NCBI RefSeq assembly: GCF_958298935.1
Contig: NC_084943.1
Span: forward strand, 12,827,001-12,891,000
Direction of reading: 5' to 3'
DNA from: Phragmites australis
Lineage: Eukaryota; Streptophyta; Magnoliopsida; Poales; Poaceae
DNA length: 64,000 bases
Under the pieces are notes generated by a model that did no database searches, had not been told where the DNA came from, and was given only the letters and a program-made list of their open reading frames with translations. The position numbers were made by a program, and so were the translations under genes. This document shows positions 1-11,829 of the stretch, piece after piece (position 1 is the first letter of the stretch; each line of letters starts with the position of its first letter).

Positions 1-369
1 CTTGCTTGCTTTTTTTTTGCGAATGTGACACAAACTCAAAAACTCTTCTACTGCCTTTTGTAAGACCAGTGAGGTTCGTGGGTCACAAACTCTCTCTCTC
101 TTCTCTCTCTCTCTGTCTCTCTAAGAACTTTGGCTACCTCTATTTTGGCTATGGATTGCTACTCAAACTTTGTCAGACAATGCTCGATATGAAGGGTGTA
201 TGGGGCTATCCGAGAGCAGCCAAAAATAGATATACTTGACTGGACTATGGAGGCAAAATCGAATGGATAGTCGAATCCAAAAGGATGGTCGAATCCAACT
301 AGTGGTTGAAGCCGAAGAGGTGGTCGAAAATGACTCATGATCGAACCCGAGGAGACGATTGAAGCGACT

Positions 370-612
370 AGTTGTCGAACCCGAGTAGATGGTCGACTCA
401 ACTAGTGGTCAAACTCGAGTAGATGGTTGAAGTAACTAGTGGTCGAACACGACTTGATGTCGGCTCGACTAGGGGTCGAACTCGAGTAGATGGTTAAAAC
501 AACTAGTGGTCAAACACGACTTGATGGTCGACTCCACTAGTGGTCGAACTTGAGTAGATGGTTAAAGCGACTAGTGGTCGAACATGAATTGATGGTCGAC
601 TCGACTAGAGAC
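370..612. repeat. Tandem repeat, unit about 68 bp with a 35-bp half unit
   Basis: The phrase gagtagatggt recurs near 382, 417, 484 and 552, each followed by variants of actagtggtcgaac. Spacings of about 35 and 68 bp suggest a half-unit duplicated and then amplified. The copies are imperfect. The array sits in the leader of the minus-strand LTR element. Confidence 0.6.
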
Positions 613-901
613 ACAATCGCGGCTATAGCAAACAAGGCCAGGTCGAGATACACGATGAGTAAATAGCAAGACTCGACACTAGAAGCTAGATCACGATGAC
701 TCGACCAGCAACAAAGACATCGACGATGGACTCAAAATCAACAACACGAATACTGAAAACAAAATTGTGATGGCACTAAGTGGTTTCAATAGCGGAAAAA
801 CTAAGATCTAAATATTTTTATGGGGCAATTTTTTTGGACTCTAGGTAATAGAAAACGACGAAACAAAGGGGATAACTGAGATTACCTAACGGGCAACTGA
901 G

Positions 902-913
902 GCTCTAATACCA
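902..913 (-). other. Primer-binding site, initiator tRNA-Met type
   Basis: Read on the minus strand this is TGGTATTAGAGC, one base away from the common plant retroelement primer site TGGTATCAGAGC. It lies 2 bp inside the LTR boundary at 916, which fixes the orientation of the element as minus. Confidence 0.6.
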
Positions 914-915
914 CT

Positions 916-1684
916 TGATGGGAGTTTGCCTGATCTTTCGATCGTAATATGATAAGTTGATTGGTGGAGTTTTGCTGTTGATGATCCAAAGGCTCTGACC
1001 AAGACAGATCGAGAACCCTCGCAACCACTACACCACTACTCTGTGGTTATCAACCATGCCAAGACGCGGTTGACCTCACCAAGAAGGCTTTTCCTGCAAA
1101 TGAATCGAGAACACAAGCAAGATCAGGTAGATGCAATCTGAATATTGCTAATTACTAATTAAGTGCTTGAGTTGGGGTTCCGCAAACCGAACAAGTGACG
1201 GAACTGTATAAAACAAAATAATCTAAGTAAAACCCAAGCCTAAACTATGATAGCTACTATGTATATATAGGAGGGATGTGAGGAGGTTGACCTAGGGTTG
1301 TGCAGCCATGGAAAGTGGTGTACACTACCTAGACTCTGACCCCGACACAATTACAAGACCCAACTAGGCCCAAAACGATAGCACAACACCTTATTTCTTT
1401 GACTCTAACTAAACTATAAGAAATATTTGTTCAAGCTTATATCCATTGGAAAGAGCTCGTCGTAAGCTTTCTAGAATGTCAAAGATTGCCTAAAACGGAC
1501 TTTGTATGAGAGAGTTATGCTCATTTTACTGATGTGCTGTCCTGCGACTCGAACACGACCATGACTTCGACCACAACCACGGCTAGAACTCAGCCTTGAG
1601 TCCGAGTAGTCTTGTTCTTCAAGGGGTGACGTTTGAGTAAGGTTCTGGTGGTTCTCCCATGTTCCTAAGCAATAAAACGTCACA
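916..1684 (-). mobile_element. Probable 5' LTR of the minus-strand element
   Basis: On the minus strand the segment would start TGTGACG near 1684 and end CCCATCA at 916, immediately before the primer-binding site. A TATA-like stretch (minus-strand CTATATATACA) lies near 1257-1270, a sensible U3 position. The inner boundary is well supported by the primer site. The outer boundary at 1684 is a guess based on TG...CA ends, because the second LTR is outside the window and no target duplication can be tested. Confidence 0.4.
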
Positions 1685-1965
1685 AGATTTTAGTAGGAAT
1701 CCATCCAAGGAAGCATGAACAGCGAGAAACGAGTTCACCTAGTGGTCTAATTGTCATGCACGTGCTCTTGTAATTGGACGTTGTATGGTTTGGGATTATT
1801 GGTGGTATTGATCGTATTCGAATGAACCATGGGCTAATCACCTGCCCAAGTGCTTGACAGTCATGGAGTTGTTACAAGAAGGTAGCCACTAGCATTCATC
1901 GCAAGTGTAAGTATGTTGAAGTGCATGACACATCTTTTGTAGCTAATTTCTCTTGCTATGTGTAG

Positions 1966-2113
1966 ACAATTTACAATGTTGCTTGGAGGTGGGCCATCGA
2001 ACTCCACATTGGCAACCACTTCAACATCTCCATCTAAGACCCAAGCACCTTCATCTTCTCCAGCTAAGACGGCTGCCAAAAAGCATACTCCCAAGAAGGA
2101 GAAGAAGAATTGA
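1966..2113 (+). pseudogene. Possible 3'-terminal exon of an unknown gene with a lysine-rich tail
   Basis: An acceptor-like tgtgtag at 1959-1965 is followed by an open frame of about 45 codons ending TGA at 2113. The frame is rich in Ser, Thr and Pro, then turns strongly basic (TAAKKHTPKKEKKN at its end). A donor-like gtaagt lies upstream near 1908, but the exon before it carries a stop. The composition looks like a protein tail, possibly nuclear. I do not recognise the family. It may be the end of a transposon gene or of a captured gene; no domain supports either. Confidence 0.3.
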
Positions 2114-2163
2114 ATATGTGTCTTTTGGGAACTACTTATGAGCTTTGAACTCAATCCATTTTT

Positions 2164-2315
2164 GTTATCTGAGATGTGGGAAGTCAGTTATTTTGTGTTG
2201 TCTTAGATGTGAAAACTCAGTTATTTTGGTCCATTTGTGTTGTCTGAGATGTGTAAACTCAGTTATTTTTGTCCATTTCTGTTGTCCGACATGTGAAAAC
2301 ACAATTATGACTTTG
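2164..2315. repeat. 42-bp minisatellite, about 3.6 copies
   Basis: Copies begin gttatctgag (2164), gttgtcttag (2197), gttgtctgag (2239) and gttgtccgac (2281). The last three starts are exactly 42 bp apart. The first copy is 33 bp, lacking a gtccattt segment. The unit contains gatgtgaaaactcagttatt. It directly follows the possible terminal exon, so it could be in its 3' untranslated region. Confidence 0.8.
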
Positions 2316-2647
2316 AACAGTGTGTTTTATTGCCCACTGTGATGGCTGAAGATATTCTTTTTATTTGCAAGTGTTGTTGCTTTAGTTTGATTTCCCAATG
2401 TGGTAGAGTTGAAAGCTTGATCATGATCAGGAAGTGTGGCGCTGGTGAAGCAACATCCAAGCTGGAGCTGCGATAGGATACAAGAGGTTGAGCTTATTTT
2501 AGTTAGCTCATGTTTGCTGTTCTAGATATGTTGAGAATGCCCTGTAGTTTGTAGAGAACAAGGAGATTTGATTTTGTGCTTGGCAGATACATAGCACATA
2601 TTTCTGGATGTGTGTCTGTTGAAGCTTTGGTTTCAGTATGTAGGTAC

Positions 2648-5038
2648 TGTAACAACCTGGTTTTCAATTTTGCAATTTCCTAAAATTTTCTAGAATCTAA
2701 TTAGGGTTTGAATGAATAGAATAGAATAAAACTTATTTTCTAAATTAAACTCAACCTTCACATAGGTTATATTTTGATTGAACTGCATTCAAGCGGAAAT
2801 AGGCATTTAGGGTTTTATTTGTGTTGTTGGATTTATTTGAATTTCTCTGGGTTTTATTTGATCTCTTTTGGCCTTTATATGAATTCAATTTTGTTTAGTT
2901 TGAATTTGAGAAAAGAAAAAGAAATAGAAAAAAGAAAAAAACCCTAAACCCTGAACGAACTCGGCATGGTGCCCTTGATCCTCCCAGACTATAAATAGTC
3001 GCCCCTACGCCCTTCCCAGAGGCTACTGGTTCTTTTCCCGAACTCGCCGACATGTTTTTGATGTTGTAGAGTCCTCAGATGATAGCTCCGTTGCCCGTAG
3101 CTACCACTGCTTGCCACCAAGACATTTCGGTGGTCTTCCATCCCTGCCGACACCGTTGCCGAGTTGCCTAACTCCCATGTCTTTGTTACACCGCTTGCCG
3201 GAGCTCCACGCTCGTCGGAACTCGATTCCGTCGAGAGTCCGGTTGTCCGCCATCGTGCCCATTTCACGTGAGAGAATTCACAGAGTCCACCTCTCCCCTA
3301 TCACCACGTCCATGCACCTAGTCCATGAAGCGAAGCAGCTAGATCTAGATCCAACGGTCCAAGATAATCTTAATTTATTAATTTGATTTCCTTTTAAATA
3401 ATCATTAACCTTTACTACGCAATAAACCCTCCCTGCTGATGCAATAAATTGATGTTTTTCAGTATAAAAATAAATCTAATAATTCTGAAATTCATTGTAA
3501 TTTTGCAGAAAAGCCCCTGTTTAGTAAATCTATCATAACTTTTTTGTTCTAAGTCCTTTTTCGGCAATTCTTGCGTTGTTTGATTTGTTTTTCAGAACTC
3601 TATCTTTCTAAATAGGTTTTGTATTGTTTTTCTTTTTTTTTGTACTATTCTTAATGTGTTTGTTTTATGTGCTTCACTGGTAATTGTGCAATTATAGAAC
3701 AACACTCCAAATCAGTCTGAGGAACGTCAAAATCAGGAGCTAGAGTACACTGAGTAGCTGCAAGGAGAAGGCAAGTTTCCTTGATCACCTTATACCTATG
3801 TTTTTTTTGAATGTTTTGTTTTATAAATTGCATGCAAAGTCTGCTAATATGATGGGTAGTCACCTATGTTAGGGTTTGCCCTAGTTTTTTCTTTACATCC
3901 CTTGAAGCCTAAGTGGTAGATGTATGAGTCTCTTGGGTAGATTTGCTTAGCCATGCTGTCATGATGTTGGGAAGTGTCATTTACAGGATTAGTGGACATA
4001 TGCAGTGTTGATGGTAAACCTTATATAGTAACATGGAACCCTAGGAATTGGGAAAGGAGATGGCTTGATAATGGCAGTTCATGTGGTGGGCTTGTGGATA
4101 CGTTCCAAGCAAAGCTATTACGTTTTGTTGGTTATTTCCTTGTTGGATAATCTTTGCCCAAGTGTCACATATAAGGACCGGTTCGTGGAGCGACAGCCCA
4201 AGAAATACCGTACCAACCACAAGGCCAATATGGGTAAGGCTTAGCATATTGATTAGACACCTGGCTCGCATCCGTTGGGGTACCAGGACCTAATTGATGG
4301 ACCATGCTTCGTAGTGATCTCCTAGAAGTACACCACTGGTATGTGTTAAGTGTTTCACGAACATGGTAACATGGAAATCATGTATCGTGGGAAAAGATGG
4401 ATAATCTCTGCAGAGTGTAAAATCAGATATATCAGCCGTGCACATTGTCATGGGAGACTTAGATCCTCACATAATTAGTTGATTGCGGTTATGATTAGTT
4501 GGTTATGGTTATGGTTATGGTTTTGGTTATAGTACAAGGAGTACTATATGGTTATGGTGGTTAACCTCAGATGATAGTTGTTGGGTCGTTTGGGTCACAT
4601 TCACTTAATAATTGTTCAATGCTTTTCAATTATATTATTGTTTCTTAGCCTATTCTTGTTGAAAGCTTGGATACCATTACTTTGCCACACTTGATGAGTA
4701 CTCCATGTGCTCACCTTGCTATCTCTCACAATACATGTGCTGCTCAGTGGAAGACTTTAAAGATTTCCAAGATGATGACCTGTTGTACTCAGAGTGTGTC
4801 TTTTGGTCGGTGCATGTCGAGTTGCTTGGTTGCCGATGCGTTTGTCCTGCTACTGTCGTTTAGTTTGCTGTTGTTTAGGCAATAAAGTTGTTTAGTTTAA
4901 GTCTTTATGTAAGAGTTGAATGGTTGTAAGTTAAAGTATTGGTACTATTATCTTCACCTATGACGTCCTTATATGTGTGAAACTTCCTAGGCACACATAA
5001 GCTGCATTTGGTTCTATCCGTTAAAACTAGGTATGACA
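2648..5038 (+). mobile_element. 5' LTR of a Tekay/Del-like Ty3/gypsy element (element A)
   Basis: The LTR opens TGTAACAACC and closes GGTATGACA, followed by a Met-type primer site at 5043. A TATA box (ctataaatag) lies near 2989. Length is 2391 bp, in the long range usual for Tekay/Del chromovirus LTRs. Its second half (from about 3875) is repeated at 24535-25942. The 5 bases before it (GGTAC, 2643-2647) also occur directly after the 3' copy, but this is weak as a target duplication because the LTR itself ends in GGTA. Confidence 0.8.
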
Positions 5039-5042
5039 GAGG

Positions 5043-5055
5043 TGGTATTAGAGTC
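5043..5055 (+). other. Primer-binding site of element A
   Basis: TGGTATTAGAGTC matches the initiator Met-tRNA primer site TGGTATCAGAGCC with two changes. It lies 4 bp downstream of the LTR end. Confidence 0.75.
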
Positions 5056-5234
5056 ATACTGACTATAGGACCGCAAACCTAGCTAGAATGATCGTCTGTA
5101 AGGTTTTTCCCTAGTCCGTCTAAACATATAGAACCTTTTTCTTAGTTCTCTTACTTGCCTCTTGCTATGTTTGAGGATAGTTCTTATATCCTATCTTCTC
5201 CTTTATAGATAGTTCATCAACTGCTCATTGCTTG

Positions 5235-5978
5235 CAAGTCAACTGGAGGCCATCCGCCCGTTCTTCAGTGTGTTCCAACCGAAGAAGCGATTGATGATCC
5301 CACTTCCCTCAATATGGATCCCGTTCCTGATGTCTATGAGAGTGATGGTCTTTACGCTAGACACCTTCCTCGCTTACTGTGGGGAATACTTTCTAGACTT
5401 GGACATACACAGAAGCCAGTCTACAGGGGAGTTAACAAGCAACACTCTGGATATGTAGAATGAAAGGTCGAAGTCACTATCTATGACTACAAGCGAAGCC
5501 AAGATGAAGGTCTCGAAGTTCATCGAGTTGTGCACATTCACTCAGCAATGTCCCCAAGAGCAACCTTCACCGCCAGCGTTCGAGATGCAGCTGTCAAGCC
5601 ATATCCTATGTTTGCAATCAATACAACAGTAAGATGGTTGACTCTCCTTATGCATACTGTTCCTGCAGAAATCATGGAAGTGATGAACCATTTGTGTAGC
5701 GCCCCTTTGGAGAAAGCCCCAAGCTACATGAGCAAGTGGCGCTCACTATGGCCTTAGAGGATGAGCTGGACTGCACCCTATGGGAATTGGGAGATGTTTG
5801 TCAACGCCTCACATTTGTACTTCTCGAGGATGAGAATCATGTCAGCCAAGAAGAACCTGAAGAAGAAGTCATGTCTATCCACTCACCACCGTGCAAGAGA
5901 ACCTGCCTCAATGCCCCTGCGATAGAAGAAGAAGGATCAGCCGATTCCTTCTCACGTACTAGAGAGGAGTCCCAGTAG
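5235..5978 (+). pseudogene. Decayed extra ORF in the leader of element A (unknown function)
   Basis: Between the primer site and gag lies about 740 bp that reads like a former protein in pieces. One frame runs from about 5235 to a TGA near 5461 and continues past it as KVEVTIYDYK, suggesting a Trp codon turned into a stop. Further protein-like pieces follow in other frames (5530-5757, then 5736-5978 with an acidic stretch, LEDENHVSQEEPEEE). No known domain is visible. It is too consistent in composition to be a random leader, yet clearly broken by at least one stop and two frame changes. It may be an accessory leader ORF of this element family; that is inference. Confidence 0.4.
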
Positions 5979-6192
5979 TAGTCTTTTAATAGAATCGTTC
6001 GTCTAGGTCAAGCATCGATGTAATTGTTAATGAAATATTCTTAGTGTGAGAATTGTTATGGTGCTAAGTGTGGAATGTTGTGGCACCTTGTCCACAGATG
6101 CATCTTTAATATCTATATAATATAATATAGTTGGGTTCCCTTAGTTTCTAGTCTCCCTTATCTACTCCTATCTTTCTTTTCAACCCCAATCA

Positions 6193-7275
6193 GATGGTTA
6201 ACACAAGGAGCACTAGTAACAATGAGGATGACAACAGCAGCCAAAGTCCACCCCCGCAGATGCTGCAGCAACAACCAATCCATGCTCCTCAACCTCACCA
6301 ACCATCAAGAATTGGAGAGTTGAAGAGAATTCAGTCCCCAGCTTCAATCATGTAGTGGAGCCTATGGATGCAAATAATTTGTTGAAGGACATAGAAAAAA
6401 AGCTACAAGTCGCTCAGTGCATTGACAGAGAGATGGTTCTCTATGCTTCGCACCAACTCACCAGTCAAGCTTTGGACTGGTGGAAAGCATATTGTGCCAC
6501 GCATGATAACCCAACAACTATCACTTGGATGGAGTTCAAAACCAATTTCCACACTCACCATGTGTCATCAGGATATATTCGTTTGAAGAAGAAAGAATTC
6601 ATGAGATTGAAGCAAGGATCAATGACTGTAAGGGAGTACATGATAAAGTTTACTTAGTTGTCTAGGTATGCACCAGGCCAAGAGGACACAGACGAGAAGA
6701 AGCGGGAACATTTTCTAGAAGATCTGAATGATGCTATAGAATATGCCCTACTTCCTCAAGAGTTTCCCAATTTCTAAGCTATGATGAACAAAGCTTTAGT
6801 GGTTGAACACAAGCGCCAACAGCTAGATGAGAAGAAAAGGAATATGTCATTTCAAGGACAAGGAACCAACACATGTCCCTGTGTTGCAACTCAAACTCCT
6901 CCTCCACAAGGTACTATGTTCTTGTTTAACAATCAGTACAAGACCCAAACTCAAGCACCCATTCAGCGCTCTAGGTATCAGACACCTCATTCAACCCCAC
7001 CTGCCACTCCTCAGGTCAAGAATAGCCCGACCACTCCTGCCTCAGGCAAAGGATGTTTCCATTGTGGAGAGCTCGGACACTATGTGAATCAGTGTCCTAA
7101 GAAGAATCTAAAAAAGGCTAACACTAACACCCCGAAGCCTACTCAGTTCCAACCCCAAACATATAATGGAAATCAGAACCATGTTCAGAACAACCATGGA
7201 CAACAGAACTTCGTCCAAGCGAAGGTCAACCATGTCACATCAGAAGAAGCTCAAGATGCTCAAGATGTGGTGTAA
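6193..7275 (+). pseudogene. gag: gag of element A (chromovirus type), disrupted
   Basis: The start MVNTRS at 6193 is the usual opening of Tekay/Del-type gag. A capsid-like region follows (6355-6760) with the motifs LYASHQLTSQALDWW and MEFKTNFHTHH. A CCHC zinc knuckle, CFHCGELGHYVNQC, is at about 7057-7098 and would bind the RNA genome. The frame is broken near 6340 (stop/frame change before VEPMDANN) and by in-frame stops at 6655 (TAG), 6776 (TAA) and 7273 (TAA), each at a position where Gln is expected. It cannot give a full Gag. The order gag then protease then RT matches the family. Confidence 0.8.
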
Positions 7276-9171
7276 GGTATGTTCCTTATCAACTCTCAGC
7301 CCACATCGGTTTTATTAGATTCCAGAGCTTTGCATTCCTTCATAACTACTCAATATGTTGCAAAGCATGATTTGCCTTTGGTCATGATGAAACAACCTAT
7401 GCTTATTAGCTCCCCCCTGGAGATCTGAAAGAACAATATATGTGTCTTATAATGAGTCTTAAAATAAGGGGGTAGACTTTCCAGCAAATTTTATAGTCTT
7501 GGAATCTAAGGGCATAGATGTCATCCTTAAAATGGATTGGTTAGCCATGTTTGATGGAGTAATAGAGTGTGCCAGAAGAGCAGTCCACCTGACCAATGGA
7601 GATGGAACCAAAGTTGAGTTTGTAGCTACTATTCCAATAGTAGAAGAATGTTCTCTCAATTTACTTGAAGGTACACCCATTGATCATATCAGAGTGGTTC
7701 GTGAGTTTCCTGATGTCTTCCCTAATGAATTTCTAGGTATGCCACTAGATCGATATTGAGTTTGTTATTGAATTGGTACCTGGTGCGGCCCCCATAGCTA
7801 AAAGGCCACATAGAATGTCCGCTAATGACCTAGCTAAGTAAAAGAAGAAAATTCAAGAGCAGTTAGGTAAATGTTTTATTAGACCAAGTGTGTCACCTTG
7901 GGGAGCCCCAGTTCTTTTTGTGAATAAGAAAGATGGTACTCGAAGAATGTGTGTAGATTACAGAGCACTCAATGATGTGACCATTAAGAACAAGTATCCG
8001 TTACCCCGGATTGAGAATTTGTTTGATCAGATGAGAGGAGCATGAGTGTTCTCCAAGATTGATCTGAGGTTTGGATATTATCAATTGAAGATTCGATCAT
8101 CAGATGTACCCAAGACCGCATTCAGTACTCGATATGGATTATATGAGTATACTATCATGTCTTTTGGTTTGACCAATGCACCAGTCTACTTCATGAATCT
8201 TATGAACAAGGTGTTTGCGAATTACTTGGATGAATCTGTGGTGGTGTTCATTGATGATATTTTGGTTTTCTCCAAGAGTGAGGAAGAACATGAAGAGCAT
8301 TTGAGAATAGTGTTGCAGACACTCAGAGAGCATCAACTCTATGCCAAGCTTAGCAAGTGTGATTTTTGGTTAGATCAAGTCACTTTCGTATGCCATATCA
8401 TAACAGCCAGTGGTGTAGCAGTGGATCCAAGCAATGTGAAGGAGGTGCTAAATTGGTCACCACCTACAAATGTGTCAGAGATTGTTAAGCAAGTTTTAAA
8501 GAGTTGAAGAAGAGATTGACTATAGCCCCAGTAATAGTTCTGCTAGACATCAACAAGAACATTGATATCTACTATAATGTTTCACGGTAAGGACTTGGAT
8601 GTGTTCTCATGCAAGAAGGTCAAGTTGTGGCCTATGCATCAAGGCAGTTAAGAAAGCATGAGAAACATTATCCTACTCATGACTTAGAGTTAGCGGCCAT
8701 ATTGGAAAACTATGTGAGATATATAGAAATCACAAGAGTTTGAAGTATATATTCACTCAAATAGATCTAAACCTTCATCAGCACCGATGGCTAGAGTTAA
8801 TCAAGGATTATGATGTGGGAATCCATTACCATCTATGAAAGGCTAATGTAGTAGCCGATGCTTTGAGTCCAACGAATTATTGCAACTCGATGATGGTTCA
8901 AGATAGTCAACCTGAGTTATTGTAGCCCCAGGAAGTACAAAGATATATCAAGATCTCAAGCATTATTATTGGTGGTATGGAATAAAAAGAGATGTTGCAG
9001 AATACGTAGCCCTGTGTGATACTTGCCAAAAGGTCAAAGAAAAACACTAAAGACTAGCAGGATTGCTATAGCCCTTAAAGGTACCTGAATGGAAATGGGA
9101 GGAAATCGGTATGGATTTCATTGTTGGATTACCCCATACATAAGGAGAATATGATTCAACCTGGGTTACAT
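7276..9171 (+). pseudogene. pol: pol of element A: protease, RT, RNase H, truncated integrase
   Basis: The frame continues from gag. The protease site reads DSRALHS where DSGASHS is usual, so Gly and Ser of the active site are altered. RT runs from about 7870 to 8510 with MCVDYRALN and the catalytic FIDDILVF (about 8250). A TGA interrupts it at 8043. RNase H pieces follow ([17 protein letters not shown] at about 8620-8680) with several stops. Integrase is entered near 8960 (YVALCDTCQK), then the sequence stops at 9171, where another LTR begins, so the catalytic core and C-terminus are missing. The RT identifies it as Ty3/gypsy, chromovirus-like. Non-functional. Confidence 0.85.
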
Positions 9172-9434
9172 GTAACACCCTAAAATTTTCAATTTTTTGA
9201 AATAGTTTAAAATTTGCTAGAATTTAAATAGGAGTTCTAAAATTTTGTTCAATAGAAGAAATTAATTTCTAAATTCAAATTTGACATAGGTTATATAAGT
9301 TTGATGCATTCATACCGTCATAGTTGCAATAGGTTTTTATGCGTGGAAACGTTTTTGCAAAAAATCACTAGAAGTCGCTCGTTTAAAACTCCTTTTGAAA
9401 TATGTTCAAAATCTAAAAAAAAGAAAAGCATTTC
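9172..9434 (+). mobile_element. 5' fragment of a second Tekay-type LTR inserted in integrase of element A
   Basis: The segment opens TGTAACACCC in mid-integrase and resembles the first 250 bp of element A's LTR in layout (ctagaat, taaataggag, tttctaaatt, acataggttatat, gcattca) but is clearly diverged from it. It therefore belongs to a related but different subfamily. It is cut at 9434 by the LTR of element B. No internal region or partner LTR is present in the window. Confidence 0.6.
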
Positions 9435-10338
9435 TGTTGGGGGGAGGGGGAAATAAGCCAGCCTGAGGATAATGGTTTAAGATCACCATCCCGGTCTCTC
9501 CGAACCCTCTGCTAGAAGCTCGATCTCTGATATCATCAGATCCTTTCACGGTAACCCTTTGCACCTATGAAGCCTTCCCTTGGCTCAGCCGGTTCAACAC
9601 CCCGAAGCCTTCCAAAACACGGCCTCCCGAAGCCTCAGTCCTCTAAAGCTTCAGCCTCCCAAAGTCCCAGCCCTCCGGGGTCCTGCTTCCTAACACCTTC
9701 ACCTCCCTGTTCTGTGTCTCTCAAGGCCCCCGCCTCGGGATTATTAGGCCACCTTCCCGAAGGCAGCAGGGTGAGTCAGCAGGCCCTAGGAAGATCTGCC
9801 AGAAGGAGATTACCAGTCGTGTTTTGCCTGCCAGGAAGTGACCGGCATTAAAGGCCTAGGCTGATGGGTGCCACTCTAGCACCCTGGCATGATGAGGGCT
9901 ATCCTAACACCCCTAATAGTGCGGCACCGGGCCATAATTGGCGACTGGCTCGCTCCCTTCAAGGGGTAGGCACCACGATAATTACTACGGTGGATATTTA
10001 TCTTCTGATAGGCTAGAAGGTAGTTATCCGGGATAAGGTTCATTAATTTAGTCGGATCCCGAATATTTGTACATTATGATAACTTGTACGCCAAGCTACG
10101 CATAGCCCTATAAATAGGAGGCCATGGTCCTCACCAAGGAGGAACCCAACAGAACGGCAAAAACAGAAACACACCACAGTGAACGCTGTGATACTCCCCT
10201 CCTAGAGTAACACATTTTTCTATCATCAGTATATTCGTGGTGTTCCTTTCTCTCAAACTTCATCTCCAATCTTCAGTCTCCTCCTTAGAAGAAATTCCCG
10301 CTGTATTTGCTGGGGCAAGACGAACTCTTGCTCCAACA
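9435..10338 (+). mobile_element. 5' LTR of element B (Tat-derived, non-autonomous)
   Basis: The LTR begins TGTTGG and ends CCAACA, a perfect 6-bp terminal inverted pair, and is 904 bp long. A TATA box (tataaata) is at 10109-10116. Its first 700 bp are repeated at 16455-17163. The following bases (gcgcgttgttcgtggggacc) look like a degraded version of the TGGCGCC...GTGGGGA primer-site class typical of Tat-lineage elements. Confidence 0.85.
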
Positions 10339-10429
10339 GCGCGTTGTTCGTGGGGACCCAAACACAAAAGTTCTAAGATAGGTAGGAATCCACCGGGAAA
10401 ACCACCAGAGAATCGGCTAAAGCCACCAT

Positions 10430-11280
10430 ACCCACCGTTGCAAGCATGCAACCCTATGCATGGCTGCCTCAGCCATACGCACCGTATGCATGCTCTAGCC
10501 CTGCTGCCGTATGGGACAGCATTCCTCCAACCTTGGACAACTTAGAACCCTGGACGGCACGGAGGCCTTCCCACCTCTGCACGACAAAGACCTCACCGCC
10601 TCAGGAGAGGACGCGGTCGAAGCCACAGCCAAGCAGGCCACCTTCCAATGGTTCTGGGCGGTCCAACCCAGGAGTGCTCCTACCTGGACATGGTCCCCAG
10701 GTGTCCCCTTCAACCACACATGGGATACCCCGAGCGAGCCAACATCTTCGAAAAGTCCCTCAGGCGAAAGAGGGTTCCAAGGAGACAGAGGGCTTAGGGG
10801 TGCACGGACCCCGCCAACGCCTCCGACGCCGCAGCACCAACCGCGCGCAAGAAACCCCAAGCCCACCTCATCCGGTGAGGCATAGTCAGAATCACTTCGG
10901 CTCCAAAAGCCAACTCACCAGGTAGCCCCGATGGTCTCTCAAAGAGGAAGGAGCCCCTAGGGAGACCACCGGCCCCAGGACACACCACTTTCGGCCGCGA
11001 CCCCGACAATAACTCCAAGCTCCGGCACCCCCAGAGGCACACGGGTGCATCCTGCACGGACCAGGGCACGGCTACAACACCAATGACTACCACAACCTCA
11101 TGACCTTCTAGGAGGAATACCTCGGAAGGCAAGCAGAATACCTGGCCAAAGAAGCAGCGGGAGAGGGACGACGCAAGGTTCAGAGGCCTGGGGCAAACAC
11201 CTGGGCAAATCCCCGACCCCTCAACCCTGCACCGTCACTACCAACCCTACTACCAAGGGTACCACATCCAGCAACAAGAA
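10430..11280 (+). pseudogene. gag remnant of element B
   Basis: Proline-rich, frame-shifted coding sequence follows the primer-site region. The most diagnostic piece is near 11045-11110, CILHGPGHGYNTNDY, which resembles the C-x2-H...H...C zinc finger of Tat-lineage Gag with the last Cys replaced by Tyr. Open frames of about 120-160 codons (10446-10925, 10511-10885) overlap, so the true frame is uncertain and probably changes. No protease, RT, RNase H or integrase follows, so B depends on another element for movement. Confidence 0.5.
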
Positions 11281-11289
11281 CTAAGTCGG

Positions 11290-11510
11290 GGACACGCCGT
11301 CGCCAGGCTCCGGATGGAATACCTCCGGAGCCGGGCAGCGGCTAAGGACTGAGGGGATCACGAACCCTCTCTTCCGCCCGATCTTTGGCTTCGCCTCCAA
11401 CATGCTATCGCCAGGCTCCGGGCGGTTTACCTCTGGGGCCGGGCAATGGCTAAAAGGCTGAGGGGGTCAAGCACCGCCTCTCCCGGCCTAGCCATAGGCT
11501 TCGAGGTCAC
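11290..11510. repeat. Two copies of a 108-bp repeat (first block)
   Basis: The phrase gtcgccaggctccgg occurs at about 11299 and its variant at 11407, 108 bp apart. The same unit makes up the large array at 14040-15012. The two blocks therefore flank the other repeat arrays of element B. Confidence 0.8.
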
Positions 11511-11829
11511 CAAGTCTCATAATAGAGGCCTTATTCCTACAAAGGTACGCCCCTTGTTAAAACTACCAAATAGTTTACCTAGTGATCCGTCTTTCATACG
11601 GCAAGGTTAGAGTTTATTGGAGGCCTCCAACCTTACTGCTAGGAAGTCTTTTTCAGTAGATTGCCACTAGGTAGAAGCAGTAGAACTTAAGTTACATTTT
11701 CACTTAGCATGAACAGTTATATCACTTAGCTTTGTTTACGCTGCAAATAGCTTCTTACTACCAACAGTAGACTGCAAAACTTAGCTAGTATAACCATGCA
11801 AAATCCCTAAACTCCTGCAGACGCATCAC
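11511..11829. other. Spacer between repeat blocks of element B
   Basis: About 320 bp of non-repetitive, moderately AT-rich sequence. No protein-like frame, terminator or known motif was seen. Confidence 0.5.

Larger units (their letters stand above)
1..915 (-). mobile_element. Leader region of an LTR retrotransposon, minus strand, cut by window edge
   Basis: This stretch lies on the internal side of a minus-strand primer-binding site at about 902-913, so it should be the untranslated leader running leftwards out of the window. No long protein-like frame is seen on either strand. It contains a short tandem array (370-612) and otherwise unremarkable sequence. The element type cannot be named because no coding domain falls inside the window. 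Confidence 0.4.

Noticed and set aside
1256..1270. tatatatagg as promoter of a plus-strand host gene
   Set aside because: No plus-strand gene follows; it fits the U3 promoter of the minus-strand LTR.
9172..9434. Start of the 3' LTR of element A
   Set aside because: It begins like a Tekay LTR but is too different from 2648-2900, whereas 24535-25942 matches A's LTR well. It also starts inside integrase rather than after it.
10495..11132. Minus-strand frames of 112-123 codons in element B
   Set aside because: They oppose the gag remnant and have no recognisable features; GC-rich sequence gives long chance frames.
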